From positions 1 through 64,000 of the forward strand of contig JABIPQ010000121.1 in the NCBI GenBank assembly GCA_018698975.1: a stretch of 64,000 bases of DNA, in the 5' to 3' direction. The position numbers and the translations under genes are program-made. This DNA comes from Gammaproteobacteria bacterium. Its GTDB lineage: Bacteria; Pseudomonadota; Gammaproteobacteria; Pseudomonadales; Pseudohongiellaceae. Positions 52,363-61,741 of this stretch are shown piece after piece (within the stretch, counting starts at the first letter, position 1; every line of letters begins with the position of its first letter). The notes beneath the pieces are model-generated. The model had not been told where the DNA came from, ran no database searches, and was given only the letters and a program-made list of their open reading frames with translations.

Positions 52363-54134
52363 GTCGTTACGACTCCTACTTCAATTGGCGCTTGTTCTCT
52401 TTCTATAAGCAAATGTCTGCGCCTGATTTTCCATTGCACCCAGACACCGGTTAACAACACAGCAATAATTGGACAGATGGATGCCAGTGACAAAATGCCG
52501 AAACCATCCAGTGATCCCATGGCATTACCAAAACCCAAACCCATCGCCAAAACCAGAGGTACCGTCACCGGTCCTGTGGTCACACCGGCACTGTCCCAGG
52601 CAATATTGACAAAATCTTCGGTCGATATATAAGTAAGGAATATGGCAAATCCATATAAAGGTAGCAAGAATAAAACTACCGGAACGGTAATCACCATTTT
52701 AAGAATCCCCAGACCGATACCACAAGCAACACCAAAGGCTACTGAATACATCAATATGGATTTTTTGAAGGCGCCATTGGTGAGATTTTCCACTGTCGAG
52801 CCCAAGGCATTCAATGCGGGTTCAGCCAATGTAGCACCAAAGCCGAGAATCCAGGCAAAAGTCAGGGCAATAAAAATGCCGAAGCCATAGGAATATAATG
52901 GGGAGTCTTCGACAAAGTTAATGTAAGTAAATGCCGCCGGGACAAGGCCGCCAGATTGCCCGCCAAGCTTGGCCAGGCCATAACTTAGCCCCACGTTAAA
53001 AATAACCATACCTAGTACACAAAGGGAAATACCGTAGAAAGTGTTCAGTTTGTTCTTCACCTTTTCTTTCAGTAGAAAAGTCAGAACCAACAACAGGAAT
53101 AATACCAATGGCACAATTGCCTGCACCCCCAGTTTAATTTCAAGCCAGGGCGTTACTTCATGCCAGGCTGGCTCAACGAATTGGGAAGCCAGTGCTGCAC
53201 TCGCAATTATCTCTTCAACCGAAACTGTCGAGTAAAGGTAAATTGCCAGACTTAACACTCCGATGATAGGAAATAATGACGCCAGTGTAACAATGCCAAA
53301 ACCGGATAAAGAAGAGCTGCCCTTCCCCGCTGCAGCAGCAATGCCTATACCAAGAGATAATACCAGTGGCACTGTCACCGGGCCGGTAGTCACTGCGCCA
53401 CTGTCCCAGGCCAGGCCCAGCACATTGGCAAGAGCGGGATTACCCATCACATAAACGGTCAGTGCCAGGGTTGGAATCAGCGTGCAGTAAATCAGTGGTT
53501 TCATACTCCAGCTATACAAAAAGCGTAAAGTACCAATAACCGCAGCAAGCCCCACTCCCATACCGACCACCAAGACCAGCACATTGGAATAACTATTTAA
53601 CAGGGCATACAGATACGGGGCATCGTTGACATTAACGATGGAACCCGCTGTCTTCAATGCGCCAATGGCAGGTTCGGCGAAGGTAACGCCTATGCCAAGA
53701 ATAAAAGCCACAAGCAGGACAACAGGCAAAGGGGATTTACTCGGCAGAATATTACCTATGGTTTCCCCAAATGGCATAAGACCCACTTTGAGACCTTCCA
53801 TGAATAACATCAAACCAATAATGACAGATGCCAAACCGGCTGTGATCTGCCAATGGTCGGCAACGTTTTGTTTGAGGATAAAAAGCTGAAATAAAACCAG
53901 GTATACGGCCAGAGGAAGAACGGCGCGGATTTGTTCATTCAACCTGACACTGACATAAGGCTTTATTAGCCTGGCGATGTCCAGAGAACGTAAGTGAATT
54001 CTTGGTGCACGATAGGGAATATCATTCCCCTCTGCATCTTTTTGGATTCGGTGGCTTAAATGATTAAAACTGATCTGTCTCTGCTTAAGAGAGACTTCTC
54101 TGACATAAGCTCCGTAGCGAATCTTTTTATTCAT
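52359..54134 (-). CDS. DUF1538 integral membrane protein, duplicated domain
   Basis: The 591-residue protein has about 14 hydrophobic segments and two copies of the DUF1538 domain. Each copy has a FAEPAI/LAEPAL motif (about 152 and 431) and a W-D-S-G/A-x-VTTGPVTVPLVL motif (about 237 and 511). The repeated VTTGPVTVPLVL looks like the path of a transporter or channel. The substrate is unknown. The following P-II-like genes overlap it or lie a few bases apart, which suggests that transport is controlled by nitrogen or energy state. Confidence 0.88.
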   Translation of the reverse strand: MNKKIRYGAYVREVSLKQRQISFNHLSHRIQKDAEGNDIPYRAPRIHLRSLDIARLIKPYVSVRLNEQIRAVLPLAVYLVLFQLFILKQNVADHWQITAGLASVIIGLMLFMEGLKVGLMPFGETIGNILPSKSPLPVVLLVAFILGIGVTFAEPAIGALKTAGSIVNVNDAPYLYALLNSYSNVLVLVVGMGVGLAAVIGTLRFLYSWSMKPLIYCTLIPTLALTVYVMGNPALANVLGLAWDSGAVTTGPVTVPLVLSLGIGIAAAAGKGSSSLSGFGIVTLASLFPIIGVLSLAIYLYSTVSVEEIIASAALASQFVEPAWHEVTPWLEIKLGVQAIVPLVLFLLLVLTFLLKEKVKNKLNTFYGISLCVLGMVIFNVGLSYGLAKLGGQSGGLVPAAFTYINFVEDSPLYSYGFGIFIALTFAWILGFGATLAEPALNALGSTVENLTNGAFKKSILMYSVAFGVACGIGLGILKMVITVPVVLFLLPLYGFAIFLTYISTEDFVNIAWDSAGVTTGPVTVPLVLAMGLGFGNAMGSLDGFGILSLASICPIIAVLLTGVWVQWKIRRRHLLIEREQAPIEVGVVTT

Positions 54135-54317
54135 GAGTAATACAAACCATCCACTCTAGATTTATTGATCCATCATAAACAATGTCACCAATTTATGGAA
54201 TGGAAAAGAGTATAAATCCAGCGAAAACAACAACTTGCATTGATTGAGTGCAATAAATCCGTAAAAAGGGATAATGTAAACTATTGTGACAAAAACTGAT
54301 TTCCTGGAATCCTTATT

Positions 54318-54803
54318 GTGAATATAAGCAGATATATCTTGATGGCACTATTTCTCCTTTCTTCGTTGACCGCTGCAGCTCAAAAAGTTATAGATCAGCC
54401 TCTAGATGATCTTGCTTCCAGAATTCAGAAAAATGAAGATGATGCCAATACCTTAAGTATTGAAAATGAAATCACCACAACTTTTACAATTCCGGAAATT
54501 AAGCTAATTCCCTGTCAGGCCACCATATCTCTTGGTTATTACCAAAGAAACACCTTTGCTCATGTTGAAACATCAATAGAGAACAACTCTTGCATCGTGG
54601 GGACTGGTAGCCTCGAGATTAGTGCAACAATCAGGGAGGAAGACGGAAACACCTCTACCTTGGCATTTCCACAACAGTGGCAACAAAATGGCGAGACAAA
54701 ACTGGAATTTGTTGGTGATTATCCTATAGGAGAAAATGTCGAATTATTGAGAGTGCGTTCCAGCAAAATAAAATGTGATTGTTCACAAAATATTGTTGAA
54801 TAG
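54318..54803 (+). CDS. Exported protein of unknown function
   Basis: The 161-residue product starts at GTG; an ATG eight codons later would also leave a signal peptide (ALFLLSSLTAAAQ). The mature protein is rich in Asp, Glu, Ser and Thr with beta-strand-like stretches, and has Cys residues near C-Q-A-T, N-S-C-I-V and C-D-C at the end. I do not recognise a family. It stands between the DUF1538 unit (divergent) and an SDR gene, about 150 bases from the latter. Confidence 0.65.
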   Translation: MNISRYILMALFLLSSLTAAAQKVIDQPLDDLASRIQKNEDDANTLSIENEITTTFTIPEIKLIPCQATISLGYYQRNTFAHVETSIENNSCIVGTGSLEISATIREEDGNTSTLAFPQQWQQNGETKLEFVGDYPIGENVELLRVRSSKIKCDCSQNIVE

Positions 54804-54955
54804 AACTATTAAAAGCACTCTCTGTGAAAATATCTATGGAAATACCTTTAGAACAATAGTGCAGAAAGATAAAAAGTAATTGGGCATCAGCTATTAAACC
54901 CTTTAAATCTGGCATATGTGAATATTATACAGCGAGGTTTACAGAGAATATTTTC

Positions 54956-55786
54956 ATGCAGTCATTCCAGAATAAAGTTGCGGTTATAACCGGCGCTGCC
55001 TCCGGCATAGGCCTGGCTAGTGCAAAAGTCTTTGCCAATGAAGGCATGCATGTAGTCTTGCTGGATAATCGTGAAGCACAGCTGCAAGCGGCTGTGGAAA
55101 GCATTCAGATTGACGAGGCCAGGACTTTGGCCCTGACAGTTGATGTAACAGATGCAACAGCTGTAGAAAAAGTGGCTGAAAAAGTTATCGCAGAATTCGG
55201 AGCTGTCCATCTGCTAATCAATAATGCAGCCGTATTTATTCGCGGTCCGGATATTGTGGATGTGGCAGATGATGTCTGGGAATGGCTCCTTGGCGTTAAT
55301 CTTTATGGCACTGTTCATTGCATCCGCAGCTTTCTCCCTCAAATGCAGGCACATAATGAAGAAGGACATATCGTTAACACCTGTTCGCTTTCCGGTCTTA
55401 TTGTAAGACCCCGCAAGAATGGCGTTTATGCGACCTCAAAATATGCCCTGATAGGTCTCTCTGAAGCCCTTGCCCATGATCTTGCAGAATCGAGTATTAA
55501 TGTCTCGGTATTGTTACCCGCTGCAGTGGCATCTGATTTTTATCTAAGCTCTGCTGAGCACCGAGGAACTCTGGGAGGTGAAAATATGTTTGCCTCGACA
55601 CCTGAGGATACCGCTAACGGGATGTCACCCGATGAGGTGGCGGAGCGATTACTTGATGGTGTTCGTGATAAGCGCTTTTTTATAGCAACTCACTCGCAGA
55701 CAAGAGCCATGCTTGAAGAGAAACACAGGGAATTAATGGCAGCTTATGATGCTGCCGATGCCTTTGATCAGGTAAGGCAGAAATAA
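54956..55786 (+). CDS. Short-chain dehydrogenase/reductase
   Basis: The 276-residue protein is a classical SDR: TGAASGIG (about 13) for NAD(P), DVTDAT (about 63), NNAA (about 91), catalytic Ser in the SLSG region (about 143) and Y-x3-K in YATSK (about 160). The Asp after beta-2 (LLDNRE) points to NAD over NADP. The substrate is unknown. It lies near an MmgE/PrpD gene in convergent orientation and is similar in type to the SDR at 60447. Confidence 0.88.
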   Translation: MQSFQNKVAVITGAASGIGLASAKVFANEGMHVVLLDNREAQLQAAVESIQIDEARTLALTVDVTDATAVEKVAEKVIAEFGAVHLLINNAAVFIRGPDIVDVADDVWEWLLGVNLYGTVHCIRSFLPQMQAHNEEGHIVNTCSLSGLIVRPRKNGVYATSKYALIGLSEALAHDLAESSINVSVLLPAAVASDFYLSSAEHRGTLGGENMFASTPEDTANGMSPDEVAERLLDGVRDKRFFIATHSQTRAMLEEKHRELMAAYDAADAFDQVRQK

Positions 55787-55791
55787 ACAGA

Positions 55792-55853
55792 TTATTGCCA
55801 TTACCCGGTCTTAATTCCGGTGCCAGTGAAGCGCTTTTACTGCACGGCAATAA
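55792..55853. repeat. Three-way-junction-like inverted repeat
   Basis: TTATTGCC and GGCAATAA (outer stem) enclose two small hairpins, ACCCGG/CCGGT and CAGT/ACTG. It lies between the convergent SDR and MmgE/PrpD genes and may act as a bidirectional terminator or be a small mobile repeat. I saw only one copy. Confidence 0.4.
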
Positions 55854-55951
55854 CGAGCTGAATCAGGTTAAAGCTCATCAGCAAAGAGCAGATACGATAT
55901 TTTATATTTATAATCATATTCTTCATTTTATTACCCATGTCCTTCGCCGTA

Positions 55952-57346
55952 TTATTTTCCACAAGTAAGCGTAACAATATCGGCGGTATTGGATAATGAC
56001 TCCAGCGAGAGAATATTGTCTGCCAGTACTTGTTGCTCATCCCGGCTTAGCACATCGGCAGAGTTTTCAGTGAACTTATCCATGATTTCTTTTTCTGTCA
56101 TGGGATTTTCTCTGGAGCCCCTATTATGCTCTTCAATTTCTGTTAATGACTCGCCACTTTTTAACTCAATGGTCACCTGTCCCTTGAATTGTTCAGGGCC
56201 CGGGAAAGTATTATCAATCTGATAGTCAATTTTATCGGCCAGGGCCAGTATTGTTTTATCCTTCAGGGAATCGTTGGTATACGAGTTTTTATTGATTTTA
56301 CCAAGCACCAGGGCTTCAGCAAGTGTGTATTGCAAACTAACCCGGCCATGTGAATCGCTATTAGGCCGACGCTTTTCTGTTAAAGGTTCACACACAATAC
56401 CCACTTGATACTCTGGCACTGGACAAACTATACGCTCCACATCTTCAGGCTGAATATTATGCGTTTTAGTCAATCTGAGCAGTGCATCAATATAAGGATG
56501 AATAACATGGGCCACAGGAAAAGGCTTGAATGACGCATTTTCACTCTCCCAGTGAGTGCCAAGATTATCCACCAGCATGCCATAATCCAGCACGAACTTT
56601 TCATCTTGCAAATGAGATGCAAACAATCCAAACCGCCCTTCCAGCACTTCCAGCGGACCTGTCGTTCCATTTTTACCCAATGTTGCCGCAGTAATACCAC
56701 TTTGCGATGCCCACCCTGGGTGTAAAAACTTTGATTGCGTGCCATCAACCCAGCATTGCAATAAGCCAGCGGCATAACTACCAACAATGCCAGCCGCATT
56801 GACCTGCTGTTGTTTGCTCAGTTGTAATAAATATCCCGCTAGCCAGGTAGCCCCAAATGCTGCAAACATTCCGGTGGGATGAAAACCTCTGCGATGAAAC
56901 TGCTGTGGCGCCACACTGCCAATGCGGCAAGAGATTTCATTGCCAATAGCAATAGCAGTAATGAGATCCTTACCGGAAAGCTGGTCCCGTTCTGCCAATG
57001 CCATTGCGGCAGATACTGATGGGCCACTCATATGAACGATTGAGCGGTTATGGGTATCATCAAATTCCAGCGCCTGGGAAAGTGCGCCATTAGTAAATGC
57101 AGCACCGGTGACCGTGGTAGGCTCACCTGTTCCCCAAATGCGACAATTCCCTCCAGGTGAGAGCTCCAGCGTTGATTGTTTTACTGAGCGACCAAAGTCA
57201 GTCCCCAAACCAGCAAGTGCCAGCCCGGTAACATCAAGGACGCGCAAACGGGTATTCTCAATAACCTGAACCGGTAAATCTTCAAAACGTAGTCCCAGGG
57301 ACCAGTCTGTTAGTAATTCTGAGTACGACATAAGGGATATTCTCAA
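55952..57346 (-). CDS. MmgE/PrpD family protein
   Basis: The 464-residue protein has the MmgE/PrpD pattern: VLDVTGLALAGLGTDFGR (about 33), NGALSQALEFDDTHNRSIVHMSG (about 86-108) with the conserved D-D-T-H, and a helical core. The family includes 2-methylcitrate dehydratase and cis-aconitate decarboxylase; the distinction cannot be made by eye. No prpB or prpC is adjacent, so a role in propionate use is not supported. It follows the DASS transporter gene on the same strand with about 50 bases between, suggesting a shared organic-acid substrate. Confidence 0.87.
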   Translation of the reverse strand: MRISLMSYSELLTDWSLGLRFEDLPVQVIENTRLRVLDVTGLALAGLGTDFGRSVKQSTLELSPGGNCRIWGTGEPTTVTGAAFTNGALSQALEFDDTHNRSIVHMSGPSVSAAMALAERDQLSGKDLITAIAIGNEISCRIGSVAPQQFHRRGFHPTGMFAAFGATWLAGYLLQLSKQQQVNAAGIVGSYAAGLLQCWVDGTQSKFLHPGWASQSGITAATLGKNGTTGPLEVLEGRFGLFASHLQDEKFVLDYGMLVDNLGTHWESENASFKPFPVAHVIHPYIDALLRLTKTHNIQPEDVERIVCPVPEYQVGIVCEPLTEKRRPNSDSHGRVSLQYTLAEALVLGKINKNSYTNDSLKDKTILALADKIDYQIDNTFPGPEQFKGQVTIELKSGESLTEIEEHNRGSRENPMTEKEIMDKFTENSADVLSRDEQQVLADNILSLESLSNTADIVTLTCGK

Positions 57347-57399
57347 CTCTTCTCAGTGTTCTTTCTGCATAGGTAGTGAAAGCATTTTATAAATGGGTG

Positions 57400-58821
57400 C
57401 TAATTCAAAATCCAAACGCAAATAAAGGTAATGATCAGTACCCCAAGCAGATTAATAACAACCCCTTCCCTGGCCATGGTTTTAATCGCGAAACGACCAG
57501 TACTAAAGGCAACGCCATTCGGTGTTGTTGCAGTGGGTAACATAAAAGCACAGCTTGCTGACAAGGCCGCTGGCAACATCAGTAATACCGGGTCAATATT
57601 GGCAGCCAGAGCAGCTCCGGCCAGTACCGGCATAAGCAAGGCTGTGGTGGCAGTATTACTGGTTAATTCCGTTAGAAAAGTCACCATCAAACACAAACCT
57701 GCGGTCATTATCAGGATTGGATAAGCGGTTAATCCTGATAAGGCCTGACCAAGAATCGCACTCAAGCCTGATTCAGAAAATGCTCTTGCTATAGCAAAGC
57801 CTGATCCCAGTAAAATCAGGATTCCCCAGGGGATTTTACTTACGCCTTCCCAGTTCAGTAGCCTGCCTCCTTTACTGTCCGGTATTATAAAGAGACTGAT
57901 GGCCGCAAAAAGAGCAATACTGGCATCTGTAACACCAGGTACATTCAAGGCCTGACTCCAGCCGCCAAAGGGTTCAGTTCGAAACATCCAGGCGCATGCC
58001 GTAATAAAAAATACCATCAGCACCCTCTTCTCTTCTTCATGCCAGCGTCCAACTTCCGGCAATTCAATAGCGCCGGTGAAATGTAATTTGCGCGTTACCC
58101 AAAAACCAATGATTGGCAGAAATACCAGAATAATCGGCACACCCCAGGTCATCCATTGCATGAAACCAATTTCAATCCCTGTGGTATCACTGTAGACCTG
58201 GATAAATACCAGATTGGCAGGCGTCCCTATTGGCGTACCCAGGCCGCCAACATTTGCGGCATAGGCAAGCCCCAACAACAGTGGTGTCGCCAGCTTGGGA
58301 TCACGGGTTCTTTCCAACACCGCAAGAATCACTGGTAGCAACATAAGAGACGTCGCAGCATTGGAAATCCACATACTCAGCACAGCCGCGGCAGCCATAA
58401 AACCAAATACTATTCTGCGACTGCTTTGCCCGCCAAATAAATTAATCATGATCAGTGCTACACGCTGATGAGCACCACTGCTCACCATCGATGCTGACAA
58501 AATAAAGCCACCCATTACCAGCAGTACTGTGGGGCTACCATAGGCCTGCCCCACCTGGGCCGGCGTTAATACCCCGGTTGTTGGTAAGAGTGCCAGTGGT
58601 ACCAAAGCGGTGACCGGGATGGGGACTGCTTCAAAAATCCACCAGCAGGCACACAGGCAGGTAATTGCACCGGTCCAGCAAACACTGGGTGAATAGTTGA
58701 AATACCAGAGAAGAAAATAGCAAAGGCAGGCAACAACAAGTCCTATGAACAGATATATAGAATTCGCTTTTGCCAATTTATGTTTTGATTCAGCTGATGA
58801 CTCAGCAGTGTTCTGTGACAC
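57400..58821 (-). CDS. DASS/SLC13-family sodium:dicarboxylate transporter
   Basis: The 473-residue membrane protein has about 12 segments and the DASS marks: WWIFEAVPIPVTALVPLALL (about 60), the sodium- and substrate-site motifs WISNAATSLMLLP (about 150) and LTSNTATTALLMPV (about 387), and GTPIGTPANLVF (about 195). It takes up di- or tricarboxylates with sodium. It lies upstream of the MmgE/PrpD gene and probably feeds that pathway. The sodium gradient made by OadGAB at 22-25 kb could power it. Confidence 0.9.
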   Translation of the reverse strand: MSQNTAESSAESKHKLAKANSIYLFIGLVVACLCYFLLWYFNYSPSVCWTGAITCLCACWWIFEAVPIPVTALVPLALLPTTGVLTPAQVGQAYGSPTVLLVMGGFILSASMVSSGAHQRVALIMINLFGGQSSRRIVFGFMAAAAVLSMWISNAATSLMLLPVILAVLERTRDPKLATPLLLGLAYAANVGGLGTPIGTPANLVFIQVYSDTTGIEIGFMQWMTWGVPIILVFLPIIGFWVTRKLHFTGAIELPEVGRWHEEEKRVLMVFFITACAWMFRTEPFGGWSQALNVPGVTDASIALFAAISLFIIPDSKGGRLLNWEGVSKIPWGILILLGSGFAIARAFSESGLSAILGQALSGLTAYPILIMTAGLCLMVTFLTELTSNTATTALLMPVLAGAALAANIDPVLLMLPAALSASCAFMLPTATTPNGVAFSTGRFAIKTMAREGVVINLLGVLIITFICVWILN

Positions 58822-58983
58822 AGAATTTCCAGTGTTATTATTCTATTAATCATTTAGAAAGGTACAGTAGCAGGATCAGCATTGAAGTAAATAGCACCTG
58901 GCAGGAGACCAATCAAACGCCCGTTCATACCAGTAGCAAACGAGCATTCTTTAGCCTTCCTGGAAACATAATTTTCCCAAGAT

Positions 58984-60246
58984 TTATTTACTGTCTTGCT
59001 CTTTTCTTACCGAGCCAGCAATAAATAATGTCATCACTCCTGCAAGCCCTGCGATAGGTATCAGTGATAATAAAACCTGAGCAGAAGTCATTCCGAATGC
59101 TACCAGATACCCTGTAATCAAAGGCCCGCCGGCTGAACCAAAACGACCCACTGCAACACTAAAGCCAACGCCCGTACCACGGCCTTTTTGTGGATAACAC
59201 ACGGGGGCAAGTGCATAGAGCATGGTTTGGCCACCTATCACAGTGACGCCAGCCAGTGTTGCACCAAGAAACATGACACCGACCGAGACCGGTCCAGTTG
59301 CCAATAAAATAATACCGCCAATGGCCGCAATAAAGATCACTGACAATAAGGCAATTAAATTTCTTTTCAGCAGGTAGTCCAGTATAACGCCGGCAAGGAT
59401 ACTGCCTGGAATTGCGCTGAGATTAATGCCAATTTGAATAATAGATGCCTCTGCAATACTTAAGCCTTTATCTACCAGTAATGTTGGCAACCAACTCAGT
59501 AAAACAAATAACACTAATAAGATACTCAGCAAGCCTGTCCAAACCGCCAGTGTGCGGATTGCTCTGCCTTCACCAAACAGGGTCTCCATGATGCCTGGCA
59601 TAGCCTTGTTTATATCTTGTTTATCACTCGCGTTTGCATTTTCTATGGCTGTTTCTTCTGGCCGATCAGGAAGAAAAAATATTAGCAGGGGCACAACGGT
59701 TAACAAGGGTGCTATACCGCCCACATAATAAATCACTGTCCATTGCTCGGGTGTTGCTGTCATCCCTGCAATGGCACTCACTAATGCTCCCCCTACTCCC
59801 GGACCCGCCAGAATCAAACCAACAGCCGTACTGCGTTTGCCAGGCTCAACACTCTCCACACCCAGGGCAAACATATTGGGTAATGCTCCACCAAGACCCA
59901 GCCCCGTCAAAAATCTTAACCAAAACAGCATCTCAATGCTGGTGGAAAACACGGTGAGCAGCGTAAATACGCTGTAGATTACAATACTGCCAATCAACAC
60001 CCATTTACGACCAATATGATCCGAAAGCCGGCCACCTATCAGGGCACCGAACAACATACCAAAAGTACTCAGACTGAGAAAATAACCGGTATCAATAGAA
60101 TCCATTGAAAATACAGAGGAGACCAAAGGGGCCGAAACACCAGGAACCTGTAGATCGAAGCCCTCAAATACAGCAGCAAGGCAGCACAAAAATACTGACA
60201 TAAAGCCCCGAAAACTGCCTTTAGTTTTTACCGCATCCGCTGTCAT
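58984..60246 (-). CDS. MFS transporter, aromatic-acid:H+ symporter type
   Basis: The 420-residue membrane protein has about 12 segments. It resembles the AAHS family: CLAAVFEGFDLQVPGVSAP in TM1 (with the D-L-Q in the Asp position), GRLSDHIGRKWVLIGS (about 73) and a related loop before TM8. Aromatic acids such as benzoate or hydroxybenzoates are the usual substrates, which fits the flavocytochrome at 61.4-63.4 kb. It is divergent from the SDR at 60447. Confidence 0.88.
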   Translation of the reverse strand: MTADAVKTKGSFRGFMSVFLCCLAAVFEGFDLQVPGVSAPLVSSVFSMDSIDTGYFLSLSTFGMLFGALIGGRLSDHIGRKWVLIGSIVIYSVFTLLTVFSTSIEMLFWLRFLTGLGLGGALPNMFALGVESVEPGKRSTAVGLILAGPGVGGALVSAIAGMTATPEQWTVIYYVGGIAPLLTVVPLLIFFLPDRPEETAIENANASDKQDINKAMPGIMETLFGEGRAIRTLAVWTGLLSILLVLFVLLSWLPTLLVDKGLSIAEASIIQIGINLSAIPGSILAGVILDYLLKRNLIALLSVIFIAAIGGIILLATGPVSVGVMFLGATLAGVTVIGGQTMLYALAPVCYPQKGRGTGVGFSVAVGRFGSAGGPLITGYLVAFGMTSAQVLLSLIPIAGLAGVMTLFIAGSVRKEQDSK

Positions 60247-60446
60247 CGCCTGCCTCTTTTTAGTATTATAATTTTAGTTATACAGATGTGTTATTTTTAC
60301 CATAAAACGTGATTAAGGTAATCATAATTCTGATTCCCTGTACGATTCCTGCTCAATAAAGCCACAAGGGCCCGGCTAAAATCAAGACACTTAACAAATG
60401 ACTGCTTCTGATGCAGTCACTGTAGTTACAAAATACTGGAGAATTT

Positions 60447-61358
60447 ATGAAAGATGTCACAGGTAAAGTCGCTTTTATCACAGGAGGTGCCAGTGGAGTT
60501 GGGCTCGGCATGGCAAAAGTATTCCTGGATGCTGGCATGAAAGTGATGGCCGCTGATATAAGTGAAGCCCATATTGAATCGGCAAAGAGTTTAATGGGTG
60601 AGCGTGATGACCTTTGCTTTCTGCAACTGGATATCACCGATCGCCAGGCTATGGCAGAAGCCGCTAAAACAACGATAAAGACCTTTGGAAAAATCCATAT
60701 CCTGTGTAATAACGCAGGAATAGGTCTGATGGCCAATGCAAAAGAAGCCTCCTATGCTGACTGGGACTGGTCACTCGCAGTTAACCTGACAAGTATCTTT
60801 AATGGTATTCACATTTTTTTGCCTTATATACTGGAACAAGGTGAAGGAGGCCACATAGTCAATACCGGTTCAGTCTCTTCGGTGCTCCCTTCCAATATAG
60901 TTTACGGGGCTGCCAAAACTGCAGTGTTGGGATTGTCAGAAGCATTGTGCACTGAGCTATTGGAAGACAACATTGGCGTAACATGCCTTATGCCTGGCCC
61001 AATCAAAAGTAATATTCATAAAGTCGCTGAATTAAGACCTTCAGAATACTCTGACACCAGGCTGCATGAACAGGAAAAGGAATTAGCACAAAGGGAACCA
61101 CGAGATGGATGGCTTGACCCTCTTCTAGCCGGAGATCTGGTGCTTGATGCCATCAAAAGAAACATATTGTTTGTTTTCACCCACGCCGAACATAAAGATG
61201 GCACAGCAAAACGCTTTGACGCCATCCTGGCAGCATTTCCTGAGGGTGAAGTGAATGAACACAGTGCTGAAAAACTTGGCTTCAGAATTGCCAACCCGCT
61301 GTATGAAGACATCCTGCTTGCGGCAGAACCTCCAGCGCGGCACCGGGACTCTTCTTAG
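60447..61358 (+). CDS. Short-chain dehydrogenase/reductase, second
   Basis: The 303-residue protein is a classical SDR with TGGASGVGLGMA (about 12), DITDRQ (about 63), NNAGIG (about 90), a catalytic-Ser region (TGSVSS, about 139) and Y-x3-K in YGAAK (about 153). The extra C-terminal 50 residues are longer than usual. A TGGAG ribosome site is close to the ATG. Its end overlaps the convergent cytochrome gene end by a few bases. It may oxidise an alcohol in the phenolic pathway around it. Confidence 0.88.
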   Translation: MKDVTGKVAFITGGASGVGLGMAKVFLDAGMKVMAADISEAHIESAKSLMGERDDLCFLQLDITDRQAMAEAAKTTIKTFGKIHILCNNAGIGLMANAKEASYADWDWSLAVNLTSIFNGIHIFLPYILEQGEGGHIVNTGSVSSVLPSNIVYGAAKTAVLGLSEALCTELLEDNIGVTCLMPGPIKSNIHKVAELRPSEYSDTRLHEQEKELAQREPRDGWLDPLLAGDLVLDAIKRNILFVFTHAEHKDGTAKRFDAILAAFPEGEVNEHSAEKLGFRIANPLYEDILLAAEPPARHRDSS

Positions 61359-61741
61359 TTCCCGGCCCGTGAGGACACCGCAAAGTATGCGGCAATGTCG
61401 TCTATTTCTGCATCAGAGAGTTCAGTCTTTCTGAAAGGAGGCATAGACCATGCTCCCATACGCACGAACACTGAGATTACTTCACTGGTTAAATCAGTGC
61501 GATCTTCCAATGCGGCGGGCAGAGTTTCCCCATACTTGATCTTCAGAGAATAAGTCCCTGGCAAGCTCTCACGACCATCATCACCTGCTCCTTTGCCATG
61601 GCAGGGTGCACAACTGTGATCAAACTTGGCTTTGCCACGGGCCACAGCAGCACTGTCCTGTGCATAAGCAGTATAAGTCGTTGCCAGCAGTGTCAGCCCC
61701 AATAAAGCCCCTTGAATTAATTTTTGCTTTCTAGTCTTCAC
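61355..61741 (-). CDS. Cytochrome c subunit of flavocytochrome (PchC-like)
   Basis: The 128-residue protein has a signal peptide (1-27, ending AYAQ) and one heme site, CAPCH (about residue 43), with a likely Met ligand in WSMPPF (about 98). Its start overlaps the flavoprotein gene end by 11 bases. The pair matches the flavoprotein plus small cytochrome of p-cresol methylhydroxylase-type enzymes, in which FAD electrons leave through this heme. It lies at the end of the unit and converges with the SDR. Confidence 0.87.
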   Translation of the reverse strand: MKTRKQKLIQGALLGLTLLATTYTAYAQDSAAVARGKAKFDHSCAPCHGKGAGDDGRESLPGTYSLKIKYGETLPAALEDRTDLTSEVISVFVRMGAWSMPPFRKTELSDAEIDDIAAYFAVSSRAGN

